Source: Acidobacteria bacterium RIFCSPLOWO2_02_FULL_61_28
Lineage (GTDB): Bacteria; Acidobacteriota; Terriglobia; 2-12-FULL-54-10
Reading direction: 5' to 3'
Assembly: GCA_001767035.1 (NCBI GenBank)
Contig: MEKR01000168.1
Location: forward strand, 1-32,487
Length of the DNA: 32,487 nucleotides
Position numbers and translations under genes: made by a program. The number at the start of each line of letters is the position of its first letter. Position 1 is the stretch's first letter. The notes under the pieces were generated by a model. The model saw nothing but the letters and a program-made list of their open reading frames with translations. It did no database searches and was not told where the DNA came from. Of the stretch, positions 17,060 to 25,926 are shown piece after piece.

Positions 17060-19426
17060 TCAGGCCCGGGCGCTGAGCGCCGCCTTCACGCGCTCGGGCG
17101 TAAATGGAACTTGACGGACCCGGGCGCCGGTGGCGTCGAAAATCGCATTGGCAATGGCGGCTGCGACAACGCTGATCGCGGTTTCTCCCGCGCCCATGGC
17201 TTGTTCGTTCGGCTGGTTGATGAGCACGGTCTCAATCTTCGGAACGTCTGGGCCGAGGAACAGCGGCGGATAGGTCTTCCAATCTATCGAAGTCACCTTC
17301 TGGTTGTCCCAGGTCACTTCTTCGAGCAGCGTCCGGCTCACGCCTTGCAGCGCGGCCCCCTCCATCTGATTCCGCAACCCATCGGGGTTGGAAATCGGCC
17401 CGCAGTCGCTGGCCAGGACGAGCCGCTTGACAGCTACTCCGCCCGTGGCTTGATTCACTTCCACTTCGGCAATCATCGCGACGTAGCCGTTATCCCCGCC
17501 GTACAACACGCACGAGACGCCGCGGCCGGCTGCGACGCCGGTTCGGCGAATGCCGGGGCGCGGCGACGGCCGGGCCGCCCAATTCGCCGCCTTCGCCGCC
17601 GACTTCACGACCTCCATCAAGCGAGGATCGCGGAGATGGCGCAGGCGAAACGCGACGGGGTCCTGCTGGGCGGCCGCCGCAACCTCGTCCATGAACGACT
17701 CGTTGGCAAAGGTGTTCTGTAAACGGGACGGCGCGCGCAAGGGTCCGGTCCAGAAGAGCGACCGGACCTCGTGCGTGAGGACACGCTGGCTGGCAACGGT
17801 TCCCAGCCCTTCGCACTTTCCATTGACGCAGCCGGTGACATAGGGAGGCGCCGCGCTGAGCCGGTTGTCAAACTCGGTCGGGTCCGGCGCAGGTGTCCTG
17901 GCCTTGAACTCCGCAGGCTCGAAGCCCACCAGAAGACCCGTGACGACGTTTCCCGGAGTGGTTGTTCCCGGACGGCTGCCCAGCGACGCGAACCACGATT
18001 CATGAGACCAGGCGACGATGTTGCCATCGGCATCCACCCCCGCGCGTTGGTCGAAGACGAAGGGAAAACCGTAATTCTCCCAGGCCATCTCATCCTTGCG
18101 CGTGAGCTGAACCCGCACGGGTTTGCCAACTGCTTGCGACAGCAGCGCCGCGTCGTAGGAAACGGTGTCCGCGCCATTGATGCCGTAGCAGCCCGATCCC
18201 ATTCGGAAAATGACGCGCACGTTCTCCGGCGGCATGCCCAGCACCATGGCCAGGGTGCTTTTCAGAGGATAGACGGCTTGCGTCGGCGACCAAACGGTGG
18301 CTTTTCCGGCCTGCACGTCCGCCACCGCGCACGAGCTGCCGACCGATCCATGCATCTGGTACGGATAGTGGTATGTGGCTTTCACCACTTTCGCCGAGCT
18401 TCCCAGCTTTTCTTCCACATCCTTCGAGTCCACCACCAGCGTGTCCCGCGTCGGCTTCTGATTCCGAAGATGCTCGTAGAAGGTTCCGTGACTCGGCAGC
18501 CCGACGCCCGGCGTCCATGTCACCTTCAGCTTGTTGGCCGCCTGAAGGGCCTGCCACGGCTTTTCCGCTACCACGCCGACAAAATTCTTCTTGACGACCA
18601 CCTTCACGACGCCCGGCAAACCGTGAACGGAATTTTCATCCACGCTTACTACCGTCGCGCCGACGGCCGGCGGCCGCACCACCTGGCCGTGCAACATGCC
18701 GGGAACGCGCACGTTCTGGACGTGCTCGAAAGACGCCGTGGCCAGCGCCGGCAATTCCACACGCCGCGCCGGTTTTCCCAGAACGGTCCATTCGCTCGCG
18801 GGCTTTCGCTTGGCGCCGGGGTTGACCCGGATCGCGAAGGGTTTCCCACCAACCAGTTCGCCGTAGCTGACCTTTTTCGAGGGATCCGCCTTCGCGCTGA
18901 TCACGCCATCGCTCACCACAAGCTGGTCGCCGGGGACGCCCAGCCGGGCGGAGGCGCGCTCCAGGAGCGTCTCGCGGGCGGTCGCGCACGCCAGCGCGAG
19001 GTTGCCCTGGTTGAAATTGGTCGGGTGCGACTGTGCCCCCGACGTGGTTCCCTGATCCGGCGTGAGTGCCGTGTCACATACAAAGAGCTTGACGCGATCG
19101 AACGGTACCGTGAGTTCCTCGGCGATCAACTGCGTCTGCGCGGTGAAAATTCCCTGGCCCAATTCGCACTTGCCGGCGTACGCGGTGACGTTGCCGTCGG
19201 CGGCAATGGCGATCCAGGAATCGAGCTGATTGCTGCCGGCGCCGGCGAGGCTTTGCGCCGCCGCCGAACGGGGCGACCCAAGCCATTGACCCGCAAGTCC
19301 CGCCATGCTGAAGCCGACCAGCAGCGCGCCGGACCCTTTGATAAAGTCCCTGCGCGACACTCTTGCTTTCTCCAGCGCGGCGAGCGCTTCCGGCGTCCAT
19401 CCCTTCCGTGTGTTCAGCCGGTTCAT
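17060..19426 (-). CDS. iorB-like: Xanthine-dehydrogenase-family molybdopterin-binding large subunit, IorB-like, Tat-exported
   Basis: A 788-residue catalytic subunit of a molybdenum hydroxylase. The ATG at 19426-19424 follows a near-perfect AAGGAGGT and overlaps the stop of the small-subunit gene as ATGA, so translation is coupled. A Tat motif is present (SRRDFIK at 24-30, then GSGALLVGFSMAGLAG). Family motifs: the GKCELGQGIFTAQTQ stretch (about 85-99), WTGPLRAPSRLQNTFANESF, and MGAGETA with the presumed catalytic Glu748. Isoquinoline 1-oxidoreductase (IorB) and related periplasmic aldehyde or N-heterocycle oxidising enzymes have this two-subunit, FAD-less layout and pass electrons through the small subunit to a cytochrome or quinone. 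The exact substrate cannot be called. No cofactor-maturation gene (XdhC-like) or cytochrome is present locally. Confidence 0.9.
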   Translation of the reverse strand: MNRLNTRKGWTPEALAALEKARVSRRDFIKGSGALLVGFSMAGLAGQWLGSPRSAAAQSLAGAGSNQLDSWIAIAADGNVTAYAGKCELGQGIFTAQTQLIAEELTVPFDRVKLFVCDTALTPDQGTTSGAQSHPTNFNQGNLALACATARETLLERASARLGVPGDQLVVSDGVISAKADPSKKVSYGELVGGKPFAIRVNPGAKRKPASEWTVLGKPARRVELPALATASFEHVQNVRVPGMLHGQVVRPPAVGATVVSVDENSVHGLPGVVKVVVKKNFVGVVAEKPWQALQAANKLKVTWTPGVGLPSHGTFYEHLRNQKPTRDTLVVDSKDVEEKLGSSAKVVKATYHYPYQMHGSVGSSCAVADVQAGKATVWSPTQAVYPLKSTLAMVLGMPPENVRVIFRMGSGCYGINGADTVSYDAALLSQAVGKPVRVQLTRKDEMAWENYGFPFVFDQRAGVDADGNIVAWSHESWFASLGSRPGTTTPGNVVTGLLVGFEPAEFKARTPAPDPTEFDNRLSAAPPYVTGCVNGKCEGLGTVASQRVLTHEVRSLFWTGPLRAPSRLQNTFANESFMDEVAAAAQQDPVAFRLRHLRDPRLMEVVKSAAKAANWAARPSPRPGIRRTGVAAGRGVSCVLYGGDNGYVAMIAEVEVNQATGGVAVKRLVLASDCGPISNPDGLRNQMEGAALQGVSRTLLEEVTWDNQKVTSIDWKTYPPLFLGPDVPKIETVLINQPNEQAMGAGETAISVVAAAIANAIFDATGARVRQVPFTPERVKAALSARA

Positions 19427-19890
19427 GCTCGCACCTCCTTCGCGTACCGCTGGATGGCGGCCATCATCCGCGTGTTGGTGTAGCAACGGCACAGCACGCC
19501 GGACATCGCCTGCCGGATCTGTTCTTCGGTCGCTTTGGGGTTCCGGTCCAGGAACGCTTTGGCGGTCAGGATGACGCCGTTGGCGCAGAACCCGCATTGG
19601 ATGGCCTGCTCCTCGATGAACGCTTTTTGAAGCGGATGCGGTTTCTCGATGGTTCCGAGCCCTTCGAGCGTCGTGATCTCCGCGCCCGCCACAGTGCTCA
19701 CGGGCGTGGAACAGGATCGAATCGCTTGGCCGCCGACAATGACCGTGCAGGCTCCGCATTGGCCCAGCCCGCATCCGAACTTCGGCCCGTGGAGTCCGAG
19801 ATCATCACTGAGTACGTAGAGCAGCGGAGTCGCCGGGTCCACGTCCACCGAGTGGCTCCGACCATTGACTTTCAAATTCAAGACGCTCAT
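19423..19890 (-). CDS. iorA-like: [2Fe-2S] small subunit of molybdenum hydroxylase, IorA-like
   Basis: A 155-residue iron-sulfur protein, start ATG 19890-19888 (MSVLNLKVNG) behind GAGGGAAGGGAG; the frame extends upstream without homology. The plant-type cluster uses C40, C45, C48 and C60 (FGCGLGQCGACTV...C). The second, family-specific cluster uses C99, C102, C134 and C136 (QCGFCANG...LCRC). Length and both clusters match IorA/CoxS-type small subunits. It carries electrons from the molybdenum site of the product of 17060-19426, whose start overlaps its stop by 4 bases. It has no signal of its own; it is presumably carried through the Tat system by its partner. Confidence 0.93.
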   Translation of the reverse strand: MSVLNLKVNGRSHSVDVDPATPLLYVLSDDLGLHGPKFGCGLGQCGACTVIVGGQAIRSCSTPVSTVAGAEITTLEGLGTIEKPHPLQKAFIEEQAIQCGFCANGVILTAKAFLDRNPKATEEQIRQAMSGVLCRCYTNTRMMAAIQRYAKEVRA

Positions 19891-20338
19891 GACACTCCCT
19901 TCCCTCTCGATGGTCCGGGCCATTTCAGTCCGATGAAGGCTTCCCCGCTGCGGGCGCTGCCTTGACGAGCGCAGCGGACTGATCTGACCTCTTCTTGGGT
20001 CCAACCGTAGTAAAAGTCTACATCAAAGCTTGGGGATGTGAAACTGGTTTTTGGGCCGTCGGGAATGCCGTAGGCCGGTTCCAGACGCAACCCCCCGCGA
20101 TTGGGAATGCGAAAAAAGAAATGGCTCCCCAAGACGGACGAGAAACGAAACGGCCAAAGGAGAATCTCTCGATAGAGGCGGAGCACAGAACCAGAGACCG
20201 AATGCCTTCGGAGAGCGGAATTTCCTCTGAATCGTTCATCTGGGACAGCAATGCGGGGGGGGGCAAAGGTTGCAAGGAAAGTCCCATTGCGGAGAGGGTC
20301 GCGGGGCTTGTCCCAAAGAAACTGGCCGGAATCTTCAA
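19891..20338. other. 448-bp gap with no convincing gene
   Basis: This separates the STAS gene (stop at 20339) from the small-subunit gene (start 19890) on the same strand. Short frames here lack recognisable domains. One minus-strand frame (20186-19887) overlaps the next start as ATGA but looks like chance. A run of nine G lies near 20255-20263. I see no clear promoter or terminator, although one for the hydroxylase pair is expected here. Confidence 0.6.
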
Positions 20339-20683
20339 TTAGGGGAAACTTCTGAGCGCGGCCGCCTCGTCGTCGAATACCTCAAAAACGGCGAGGAGTT
20401 TGGTGACTTCCATCAGATCATGGATTTTCTTATTCAAGTTCAAGAGTTTCAACTTCCCCTGCTGGTTGGCTAGCGCGAGGTAGCCACTTGCCAGAGTGCC
20501 GAGACCGGAACTATCCACGTAATTCACATCCGCTAGATTCAATAGAACCTTCTTTTCTCCCTGATTCGCCAGTCCCTTTAGTGCCTCTCGCAGAGTATTG
20601 CTCTCCTCTCCGAGAACAATCCGACCACTCAAGTCCAGGATTGTCACGCCATCTGTTTTTCTGCTAGTAATCCTCAAGGGCAT
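20339..20683 (-). CDS. STAS-domain anti-sigma-factor antagonist
   Basis: A 114-residue single-domain protein, start ATG 20683-20681 with AAGGGGG upstream. It fits the STAS fold of SpoIIAA/RsbV: ISRKTDGVTILDLSGRI, then the phosphorylation loop YVDSSGLGTLASG with Ser58 at the position phosphorylated in SpoIIAA. In partner switching, the unphosphorylated form binds an RsbW/SpoIIAB-type kinase and frees its client (often a sigma factor); a PP2C phosphatase reactivates it. The gene lies 289 bp downstream of, and on the same strand as, such a phosphatase (20973-22715), so the two plausibly form an enzyme-substrate pair. No RsbW-like kinase gene is visible in the window. Confidence 0.9.
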   Translation of the reverse strand: MPLRITSRKTDGVTILDLSGRIVLGEESNTLREALKGLANQGEKKVLLNLADVNYVDSSGLGTLASGYLALANQQGKLKLLNLNKKIHDLMEVTKLLAVFEVFDDEAAALRSFP

Positions 20684-20972
20684 CCTCGAATCCCCCTTTT
20701 TCCGGTGTTATCAAGAAACTTGTCATTCTGTCTTCTGTACCAGGGTCTTGCTTCAGAAAGCATCTCCGACCACAAAGTACTTCGTCAGGTGAACTCCTCG
20801 GCCAGTCGCGGGCCACGGTCATGGGTGAGGGCATACATTCGTTGATGGGAAGAACTGGAAGGGATGTCTGGCCGTCGGCGCTTACGCTGTACTGGTTCCC
20901 AGCCTCTATCCCAAGGCCCTCATGCTCTGAGCGCCACAGGAGCAACCGCTCCCCTTCGTCCGTGCTGGAGTT

Positions 20973-22715
20973 CTAATTACACTTTTGGACCAGGAGGAAA
21001 GTAATATCGTCTGACTGGGCTTTCCCGTGAGTGAACTCCCCGACTGCGGAGAGAATTCTTGTCTCGAGCGCTTCGATTCCCGCCGGGGCTTCCGTTCGAA
21101 TGATCTCCCGCAAACATTCTTCGCCGAACATTTCTTCTTGCTGGTTTTGTGCCTCCGTGAGTCCATCGGAGTAAATCACGAGCACATCCCCTTTGTCCAG
21201 GCGAAAGGGAGAGGAGTCATACGAGGCAAAATCGAACATCCCCAAGATCATCCCTCTGGAAATCAGCTCTTCGATGTTTCCCGTGGCCGCACGGAATAGG
21301 TAAGCGGGATTGTGTCCCGCGCCAACGAACTGTCCCGATCCGTTGCGGTCCAGCAGGAACAGGAAGAGGGTCACAAATCGGCTCGATTGGGACCTCTGAT
21401 GAACCAACTTGTTGGCCCGGTTCATTACTTCCGCGGGCTGTTTGGTGGACTGGAATTCCGTGCTGAGGATGCCTTGCAGCAGGGAAGCCAGCAAGGCGGC
21501 CGATATTCCTTTACCGGAAACATCGGCCAGGACCCCGACCAACTCTCCGGAGGGGAGCGAGAGGAAATCATAAAAGTCCCCTCCGACATGGCGGGTGGGC
21601 TGACTGAAGGTGCGAATCTTGAAGTTCTCCAAGTTCGGCAGAGATTGCGGCAGAAGGCTGCGCTGGGTTTCTTCCGCCACTGCCATCTCCGCTTCGATTG
21701 TTTTTCGTTCTTCGAGGCCCTTGATCATTTCCAGCTTATCCAGAACCGCGCCGGCTTCTTCGGCCAGCTTGGTCAGGATTTTCTCGTCCAGCCCGGTTAA
21801 TGCGTGCATCCTCCGCGTACTGTCCAGATACAGAATTCCCAAAACTTCCGGCTGCTCGGATTCCGAAGAGAGGGCCTCCAGAGGTAAGCAAGCCACCGCC
21901 CGAAGATTCATCGCCAGAATACTCTTCCGTTGCGCAAATTCCTCGGAGAGTCCTTCCGTCATGAAAACCGCTCTCCCTTCTTCGGCGACCCGGCCCACTA
22001 CGCTTTGGCTCGTCTGGAAATCCGACTGCGGCAGCAATCCCCCCTTCCCATTTAATCCCAGGGCGTAATGAAAGTCATTGTTATGTTTCGAGAGGATGAA
22101 CCCCCGCTCGGCCCCGCTGATCTCCAGGGCTGATTTCAAAATCTGACGAAATGTTTTCTCGGAGGAGAAGGTCTTCTCGAAATAACAGTGGAAATCAAGG
22201 ATGTGGGAGATTTTTTCCAGTTCCGAGCCGGGGGATCCCTCGGCGGCAAGCGGCGGTTCGGGGTAGGGAGATCCCTCGGAGGGAAGCACCGAGGACAGAC
22301 TGTGCAAGGTTTTTTCCGCCGCCTCTCCTCCCCACATGCCAAGAGTCTTCGTTGCCAATTCCTCGTCCTCGTCAACTCCCAGGTCCAAGCTCGTGGGGGA
22401 TACTTCCTCGCCCTCGTGCGTCTGGAACAGCAGTTCGATCCCTTCGTTTCCTAACTGGATTCTGTCGCCGGGACGGAGCAGGTGCTCCTTCACCTGTTCT
22501 CCGTTTACATAGGTGCCGTTGGTGCTGTTCAAGTCAAGCAAAGCGTATCCGTAGGAATTACGGACAATTTTCGCGTGATTGCGCGATACGCCATTATGAG
22601 TCAACACAATGTCCGCATCCGGGCTTCGTCCGATGAGGGTCTCAGCGGCTTCCAAGACGTGTTCTACCGGCGGCCGGTGGGGTTCTCTGGTCCATCGAAG
22701 ACAGGCGGTGGGCAT
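20973..22715 (-). CDS. FHA-GAF-PP2C (SpoIIE/RsbU-type) serine phosphatase
   Basis: A 580-residue cytoplasmic signalling protein. I chose the ATG at 22715-22713 (MPTACLRWTREP), with GGAG 9 bases upstream and the FHA domain starting at once; the frame continues upstream through the divergent promoter region. The FHA domain (about 8-98) has IGRSPDADIVL, VSRNHAKI and NSTNGTYVN. An acidic linker follows, then a GAF domain (about 170-330). The PP2C/SpoIIE domain (about 364-580) has metal-site acids in GGDFYD (D380), ADVSGKG (D398), YSDGLTEA (D517) and SDDITFLL (about 569-570). FHA domains bind phosphothreonine, so a likely input is autophosphorylated PknB-type kinase, such as the one encoded divergently at 22909-25917. 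A likely substrate is the STAS protein downstream. Both links are inference from context. Confidence 0.92.
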   Translation of the reverse strand: MPTACLRWTREPHRPPVEHVLEAAETLIGRSPDADIVLTHNGVSRNHAKIVRNSYGYALLDLNSTNGTYVNGEQVKEHLLRPGDRIQLGNEGIELLFQTHEGEEVSPTSLDLGVDEDEELATKTLGMWGGEAAEKTLHSLSSVLPSEGSPYPEPPLAAEGSPGSELEKISHILDFHCYFEKTFSSEKTFRQILKSALEISGAERGFILSKHNNDFHYALGLNGKGGLLPQSDFQTSQSVVGRVAEEGRAVFMTEGLSEEFAQRKSILAMNLRAVACLPLEALSSESEQPEVLGILYLDSTRRMHALTGLDEKILTKLAEEAGAVLDKLEMIKGLEERKTIEAEMAVAEETQRSLLPQSLPNLENFKIRTFSQPTRHVGGDFYDFLSLPSGELVGVLADVSGKGISAALLASLLQGILSTEFQSTKQPAEVMNRANKLVHQRSQSSRFVTLFLFLLDRNGSGQFVGAGHNPAYLFRAATGNIEELISRGMILGMFDFASYDSSPFRLDKGDVLVIYSDGLTEAQNQQEEMFGEECLREIIRTEAPAGIEALETRILSAVGEFTHGKAQSDDITFLLVQKCN

Positions 22716-22752
22716 TTTCGCTTTCTCCACCTCGGGCACTCTGGCGGAAGAT

Positions 22753-22781
22753 ATTCTACCGCCATCGCACATGCGGGTAAA
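22753..22781 (-). promoter_or_regulatory. Candidate sigma-70 promoter for the FHA-GAF-PP2C gene
   Basis: On the minus strand TTTACC (22781-22776), a 17-base spacer, then TAGAAT (22758-22753), one mismatch from the consensus -10. Transcription would begin near 22746, about 30 bases before the chosen ATG at 22715. This supports that start over longer frames. Confidence 0.5.
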
Positions 22782-22808
22782 GCATATTAAGGCTCCTTCC
22801 AGAAAGTG

Positions 22809-22845
22809 GGCGCAGCCCCGCCGGGAAGCGCGCGCTGCGCCTTTT
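22809..22845 (+). terminator. Terminator-like hairpin between divergent promoters
   Basis: GGCGCAGC (22809-22816) pairs perfectly with GCTGCGCC (22834-22841), and TTTT follows at 22842-22845. On the plus strand this has the form of an intrinsic terminator, although the 17-base loop is long. It lies just before the kinase promoter at 22849. Confidence 0.4.
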
Positions 22846-22848
22846 ATC

Positions 22849-22877
22849 TTGACATCTGTCCACCGTTGCGGTATTGA
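22849..22877 (+). promoter_or_regulatory. Candidate promoter for the Ser/Thr kinase gene
   Basis: A perfect -35 TTGACA (22849-22854) with an exact 17-base spacer to TATTGA (22872-22877), which keeps only TAT of the consensus -10. Predicted transcription starts near 22884, about 25 bases before the ATG at 22909. Confidence 0.45.
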
Positions 22878-22908
22878 AAAGTGTAAGCAGGGGGTGCGCG
22901 ATAATCGA

Positions 22909-25900
22909 ATGACCCCGGCCAACGCCATCGAGTGCCCGCAGTGCCGCCACAGTAACCCGCCCGGTTCCACTTATTGCGAGAAGTGCCGCACTCTCATTTC
23001 CGGCTCTGAGGCGGGACTCACCCAGGTGACCAGCACGGGCCGTTCCCGGCCTTGGGGGGAGACGTCTGCGCCCGCTGCTCAAGCACTGGTCCCAGGAACT
23101 CTGGTGGCAGACCGCTATGAGATATTGCAATTGCTCGGAGAAGGCGGCATGGGCGCCGTCTACAAGGCCCGGGACCGCGATCTCGACCGCCCAGTGGCAC
23201 TGAAAGTGATCCGCCCGGAACTCGCGGGGCAGCCCAAGATCTTGCAACGCTTCAAGCAGGAGCTGGTACTGGCACGCCAGATTACCCATAAGAATGTGGT
23301 GCGCGTCTTCGACTTAGGCACGGCCAACGGCATCACGTTCATCACCATGGAGTTCGTCGAGGGCCACGACCTCTCTGCGCTGCTGGAGGAGCGCAAATTC
23401 ACCCCCACCGAGACCGTACGGATCGCCCGGCAAGTCTGCCGCGGTCTGGAGGCCGCGCACGGCGAGAATTTCATTCACCGCGACCTGAAGCCGCAAAACA
23501 TCATGCTGAGCGAAGGCGGGAAGGTAACCGTCATGGATTTCGGCTTGGCGCGTTCCGTGGAAAAGGCCGGCATGACGATGACCAACACGCTCCTGGGCAC
23601 GCCTACCTACATGTCCCCGGAGCAGGCCAAGGGCCAGACTCTGGATGCGCGGTCGGACCTGTTCGCCCTGGGCATCATACTTTATGAAATGCTCACGGGT
23701 CAGATTCCCTTCCAGGCCGATACCATCCTGGCCACTCTGCTGAAGCGCACTCAGGAGCCGCCCGTCCCGCCGGCACAACTGGACCCGGAAATCTCCGTGG
23801 AACTCGATGCGATCGTAATGAAGTGCCTGGCGATTGACCCGCAGCAGCGCTACCAATCCGCTGCGGAATTGCTTTTCGCGCTGGAGACCCAGTCGGGAGT
23901 GCCGCCGGACTCGCCGATGTCCATGTCCATGTCCGTTCCTTTTCCCGTTTCCGTTCCCGCTCCCGGCCCTGATCCAAGGCTGTTGGTGGCGCAGGCCGCC
24001 AAGCGTCGCCGCCAATGGGCCGCCGCAGGGGTGGGCATGCTGCTGCTGACGGTGGTCGGCGGCATCGCCCTTCGAAACAGGTTCTTGGTGAAGGAGGAAC
24101 AACCCAAACCCGTCATCCTGTTGGTGGCGGATTTCGAGAACAACACCGGCGATCCGGTCTTCGACGACACCCTGGAGTCCATGTTCATCATTGCCATGGA
24201 GGGGGCTTCGTTCGTCAGCACGTTTAATCGGGGCCAAGCGCGCCGCATCTCGCAACAGTTGCGGCCCGAAGCGACCAAACTCGATGAAACGTTAGCCCGG
24301 CTGGTGGCAGTGCGCGAGGGTATCGGTGTGGTCCTGGGCGGGTCCATCACGCGCCAGAGCGAAGGTTACCGGATTCAGGTGGAGGCCGTTGACGCGGCGT
24401 CCGGAAAGCCCATTGCGGCCGAGGAGTCCATAGCCGACAAAAGGGAAACCGTGCTCGCGGCGGTTCCGAAACTGGTCGCGCCCATCCGCAAGGCGCTGGG
24501 CGATGCCACTCCCGAATCGGTCCAGCTCGCTGCTGCGGAAACCTATTCCGCCTCTTCCCTGGAGGCAGTGCATAGTTACGCAGTGGCGCAGGAGAAAATC
24601 TGGGCAGGGAAGCGTTTGGAGGCAATTAGCGACTATTCGGAGGCCGTCCGGCTGGATCCGAATTTCGGTCGCGCCTATGCTGGTTTGGCGGTGGTGCACG
24701 TGAATCTGAAGAAGCACGCCGAGGCCGGAGAATACTACAAGAAAGCCCTCGCTTTGCTGGATCACATGACCGAGCGCGAGCGGTTGCGCACCCTGGGCAC
24801 CTACTACCTTGCTTACGTCCGCAACTACGAACAGGCCATTGAGACATTCCGCAAGCTGGTTTCCCTATACCCGGCCGACAATGCGGGATACAACAACCTG
24901 AGCATCGCCTATGCTTGGGTCCGGAACCTAAAGGAAGCAGTGACGGCCAGCCAGCACGCCCTGGAGGTCAATCCGAGTAATGTGCAGGCCCAGGTCAACT
25001 TCGCGGTCTACTCGATGCTGGCCGGCAATTTTGACACTTCCATCTCCCAGGCGGAAGGGATCCTGAAGCAGAATCCCTCGTATGAACCCGCGTTTCTACC
25101 GTTGGCCCTCTCCACTCTGGCCAAAGGCGACGTCAAAGGGACCTGGGAGATTTACTCGCGCCTGGCTCAGGCGAGCACGAACGGCTATTCGCTGGCGATG
25201 GCAGGGGAAGCGGACCTGGATATGTATCTGGGCCGTTTCAAAGTGGCGCTGCATACGCTGCAATCCGGCATTGAGGCCGACCAGAGAGCAAACAACACCG
25301 GAGAACTGGCGGTGAAATACGTGGCCAGCGCAGAAGCGTACCTGGCACTGGGCCAACAGGCGCCAGCCATCGAGGCGGCCAAGAAAGCGGCCCAGCTCAG
25401 TCCGGTGGAAAGCATTCTGTACCTTGCGGCGCGGGTCCTGCTGCAGGCGGGCGATGAAGCCGGTGCGCGCACGCTGGCCGGGAGTCTGGAAAATACGCTG
25501 CAGCCCCAGACCAAGTCCTATGCACGGCTGATCGCCGGCGAAATCGCTCTCCAGCAGCAGCGTCCTGCCGAGGCCGTGGAAGCTTTCCAGGACGGAAAAA
25601 AACTCCTCGACTCCTGGATCGCACATTTTCTGTTGGGGAGGGCGTACGTCGAGGCAGGCCACTACGCCGAGGCGTGGTCAGAGCTCGATCTCTGCTGGAA
25701 GCGCAGCGGCGAGGCGGCCGATCTTTTCTTTGGAAATATGGCGACCTTGCGCTACCTGCCGCCCCTGTACTACTGGTCCGGACGGGCGCAGGAAGGCCTG
25801 GGAACAAAAGACGCGGCGCAGAACAGTTACCAGGTATTCCTCAAGCTGCGCGCCGACGCCGACCCCGGCGCCCCGCTGGTGGCCGACGCCAAACAGCGGA

Positions 25901-25917
25901 GCGCGCGCGGCCAGTAA
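22909..25917 (+). CDS. Zinc-ribbon / PknB-type Ser-Thr kinase / TPR membrane protein
   Basis: A 1002-residue protein. The ATG at 22909 (MTPANAIECPQC) is chosen because it starts just before the zinc ribbon and follows the promoter at 22849; AGGGGGTG lies upstream, and the frame continues further back without support. Order: zinc ribbon with C9, C12, C23, C26; kinase domain about 70-330 with GEGGMGAVY (77-85), Lys99 in VALK, HRDLKPQN (catalytic Asp192), DFG at 210-212 and GTPTYMSPEQ; a Pro/Met/Ser-rich linker; one membrane helix about 368-388 after RRRQ; a FlgO/TolB-N-like domain (VILLVADFENNTGDPVFDDTL); and about ten TPR-like repeats to the end. This is a common acidobacterial architecture: cytoplasmic kinase with an external TPR sensor. 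All catalytic residues are intact. It is divergent from the FHA phosphatase, its probable partner, and converges with the giant secreted-protein gene (9-bp gap). Confidence 0.93.
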   Translation: MTPANAIECPQCRHSNPPGSTYCEKCRTLISGSEAGLTQVTSTGRSRPWGETSAPAAQALVPGTLVADRYEILQLLGEGGMGAVYKARDRDLDRPVALKVIRPELAGQPKILQRFKQELVLARQITHKNVVRVFDLGTANGITFITMEFVEGHDLSALLEERKFTPTETVRIARQVCRGLEAAHGENFIHRDLKPQNIMLSEGGKVTVMDFGLARSVEKAGMTMTNTLLGTPTYMSPEQAKGQTLDARSDLFALGIILYEMLTGQIPFQADTILATLLKRTQEPPVPPAQLDPEISVELDAIVMKCLAIDPQQRYQSAAELLFALETQSGVPPDSPMSMSMSVPFPVSVPAPGPDPRLLVAQAAKRRRQWAAAGVGMLLLTVVGGIALRNRFLVKEEQPKPVILLVADFENNTGDPVFDDTLESMFIIAMEGASFVSTFNRGQARRISQQLRPEATKLDETLARLVAVREGIGVVLGGSITRQSEGYRIQVEAVDAASGKPIAAEESIADKRETVLAAVPKLVAPIRKALGDATPESVQLAAAETYSASSLEAVHSYAVAQEKIWAGKRLEAISDYSEAVRLDPNFGRAYAGLAVVHVNLKKHAEAGEYYKKALALLDHMTERERLRTLGTYYLAYVRNYEQAIETFRKLVSLYPADNAGYNNLSIAYAWVRNLKEAVTASQHALEVNPSNVQAQVNFAVYSMLAGNFDTSISQAEGILKQNPSYEPAFLPLALSTLAKGDVKGTWEIYSRLAQASTNGYSLAMAGEADLDMYLGRFKVALHTLQSGIEADQRANNTGELAVKYVASAEAYLALGQQAPAIEAAKKAAQLSPVESILYLAARVLLQAGDEAGARTLAGSLENTLQPQTKSYARLIAGEIALQQQRPAEAVEAFQDGKKLLDSWIAHFLLGRAYVEAGHYAEAWSELDLCWKRSGEAADLFFGNMATLRYLPPLYYWSGRAQEGLGTKDAAQNSYQVFLKLRADADPGAPLVADAKQRSARGQ

Positions 25918-25926
25918 CTCCCCTCT

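Noticed and set aside
17771-19483. A 570-codon plus-strand frame opposite the molybdenum hydroxylase large subunit
   Set aside because: Arg/His-rich antisense translation without family features; the opposite strand carries all expected motifs.
19887-20186. A 99-codon minus-strand frame ending in an ATGA overlap with the small-subunit gene
   Set aside because: The overlap is tempting, but there is no ribosome binding site or recognisable domain, and the composition looks like chance. It would deserve another look if conserved in relatives.
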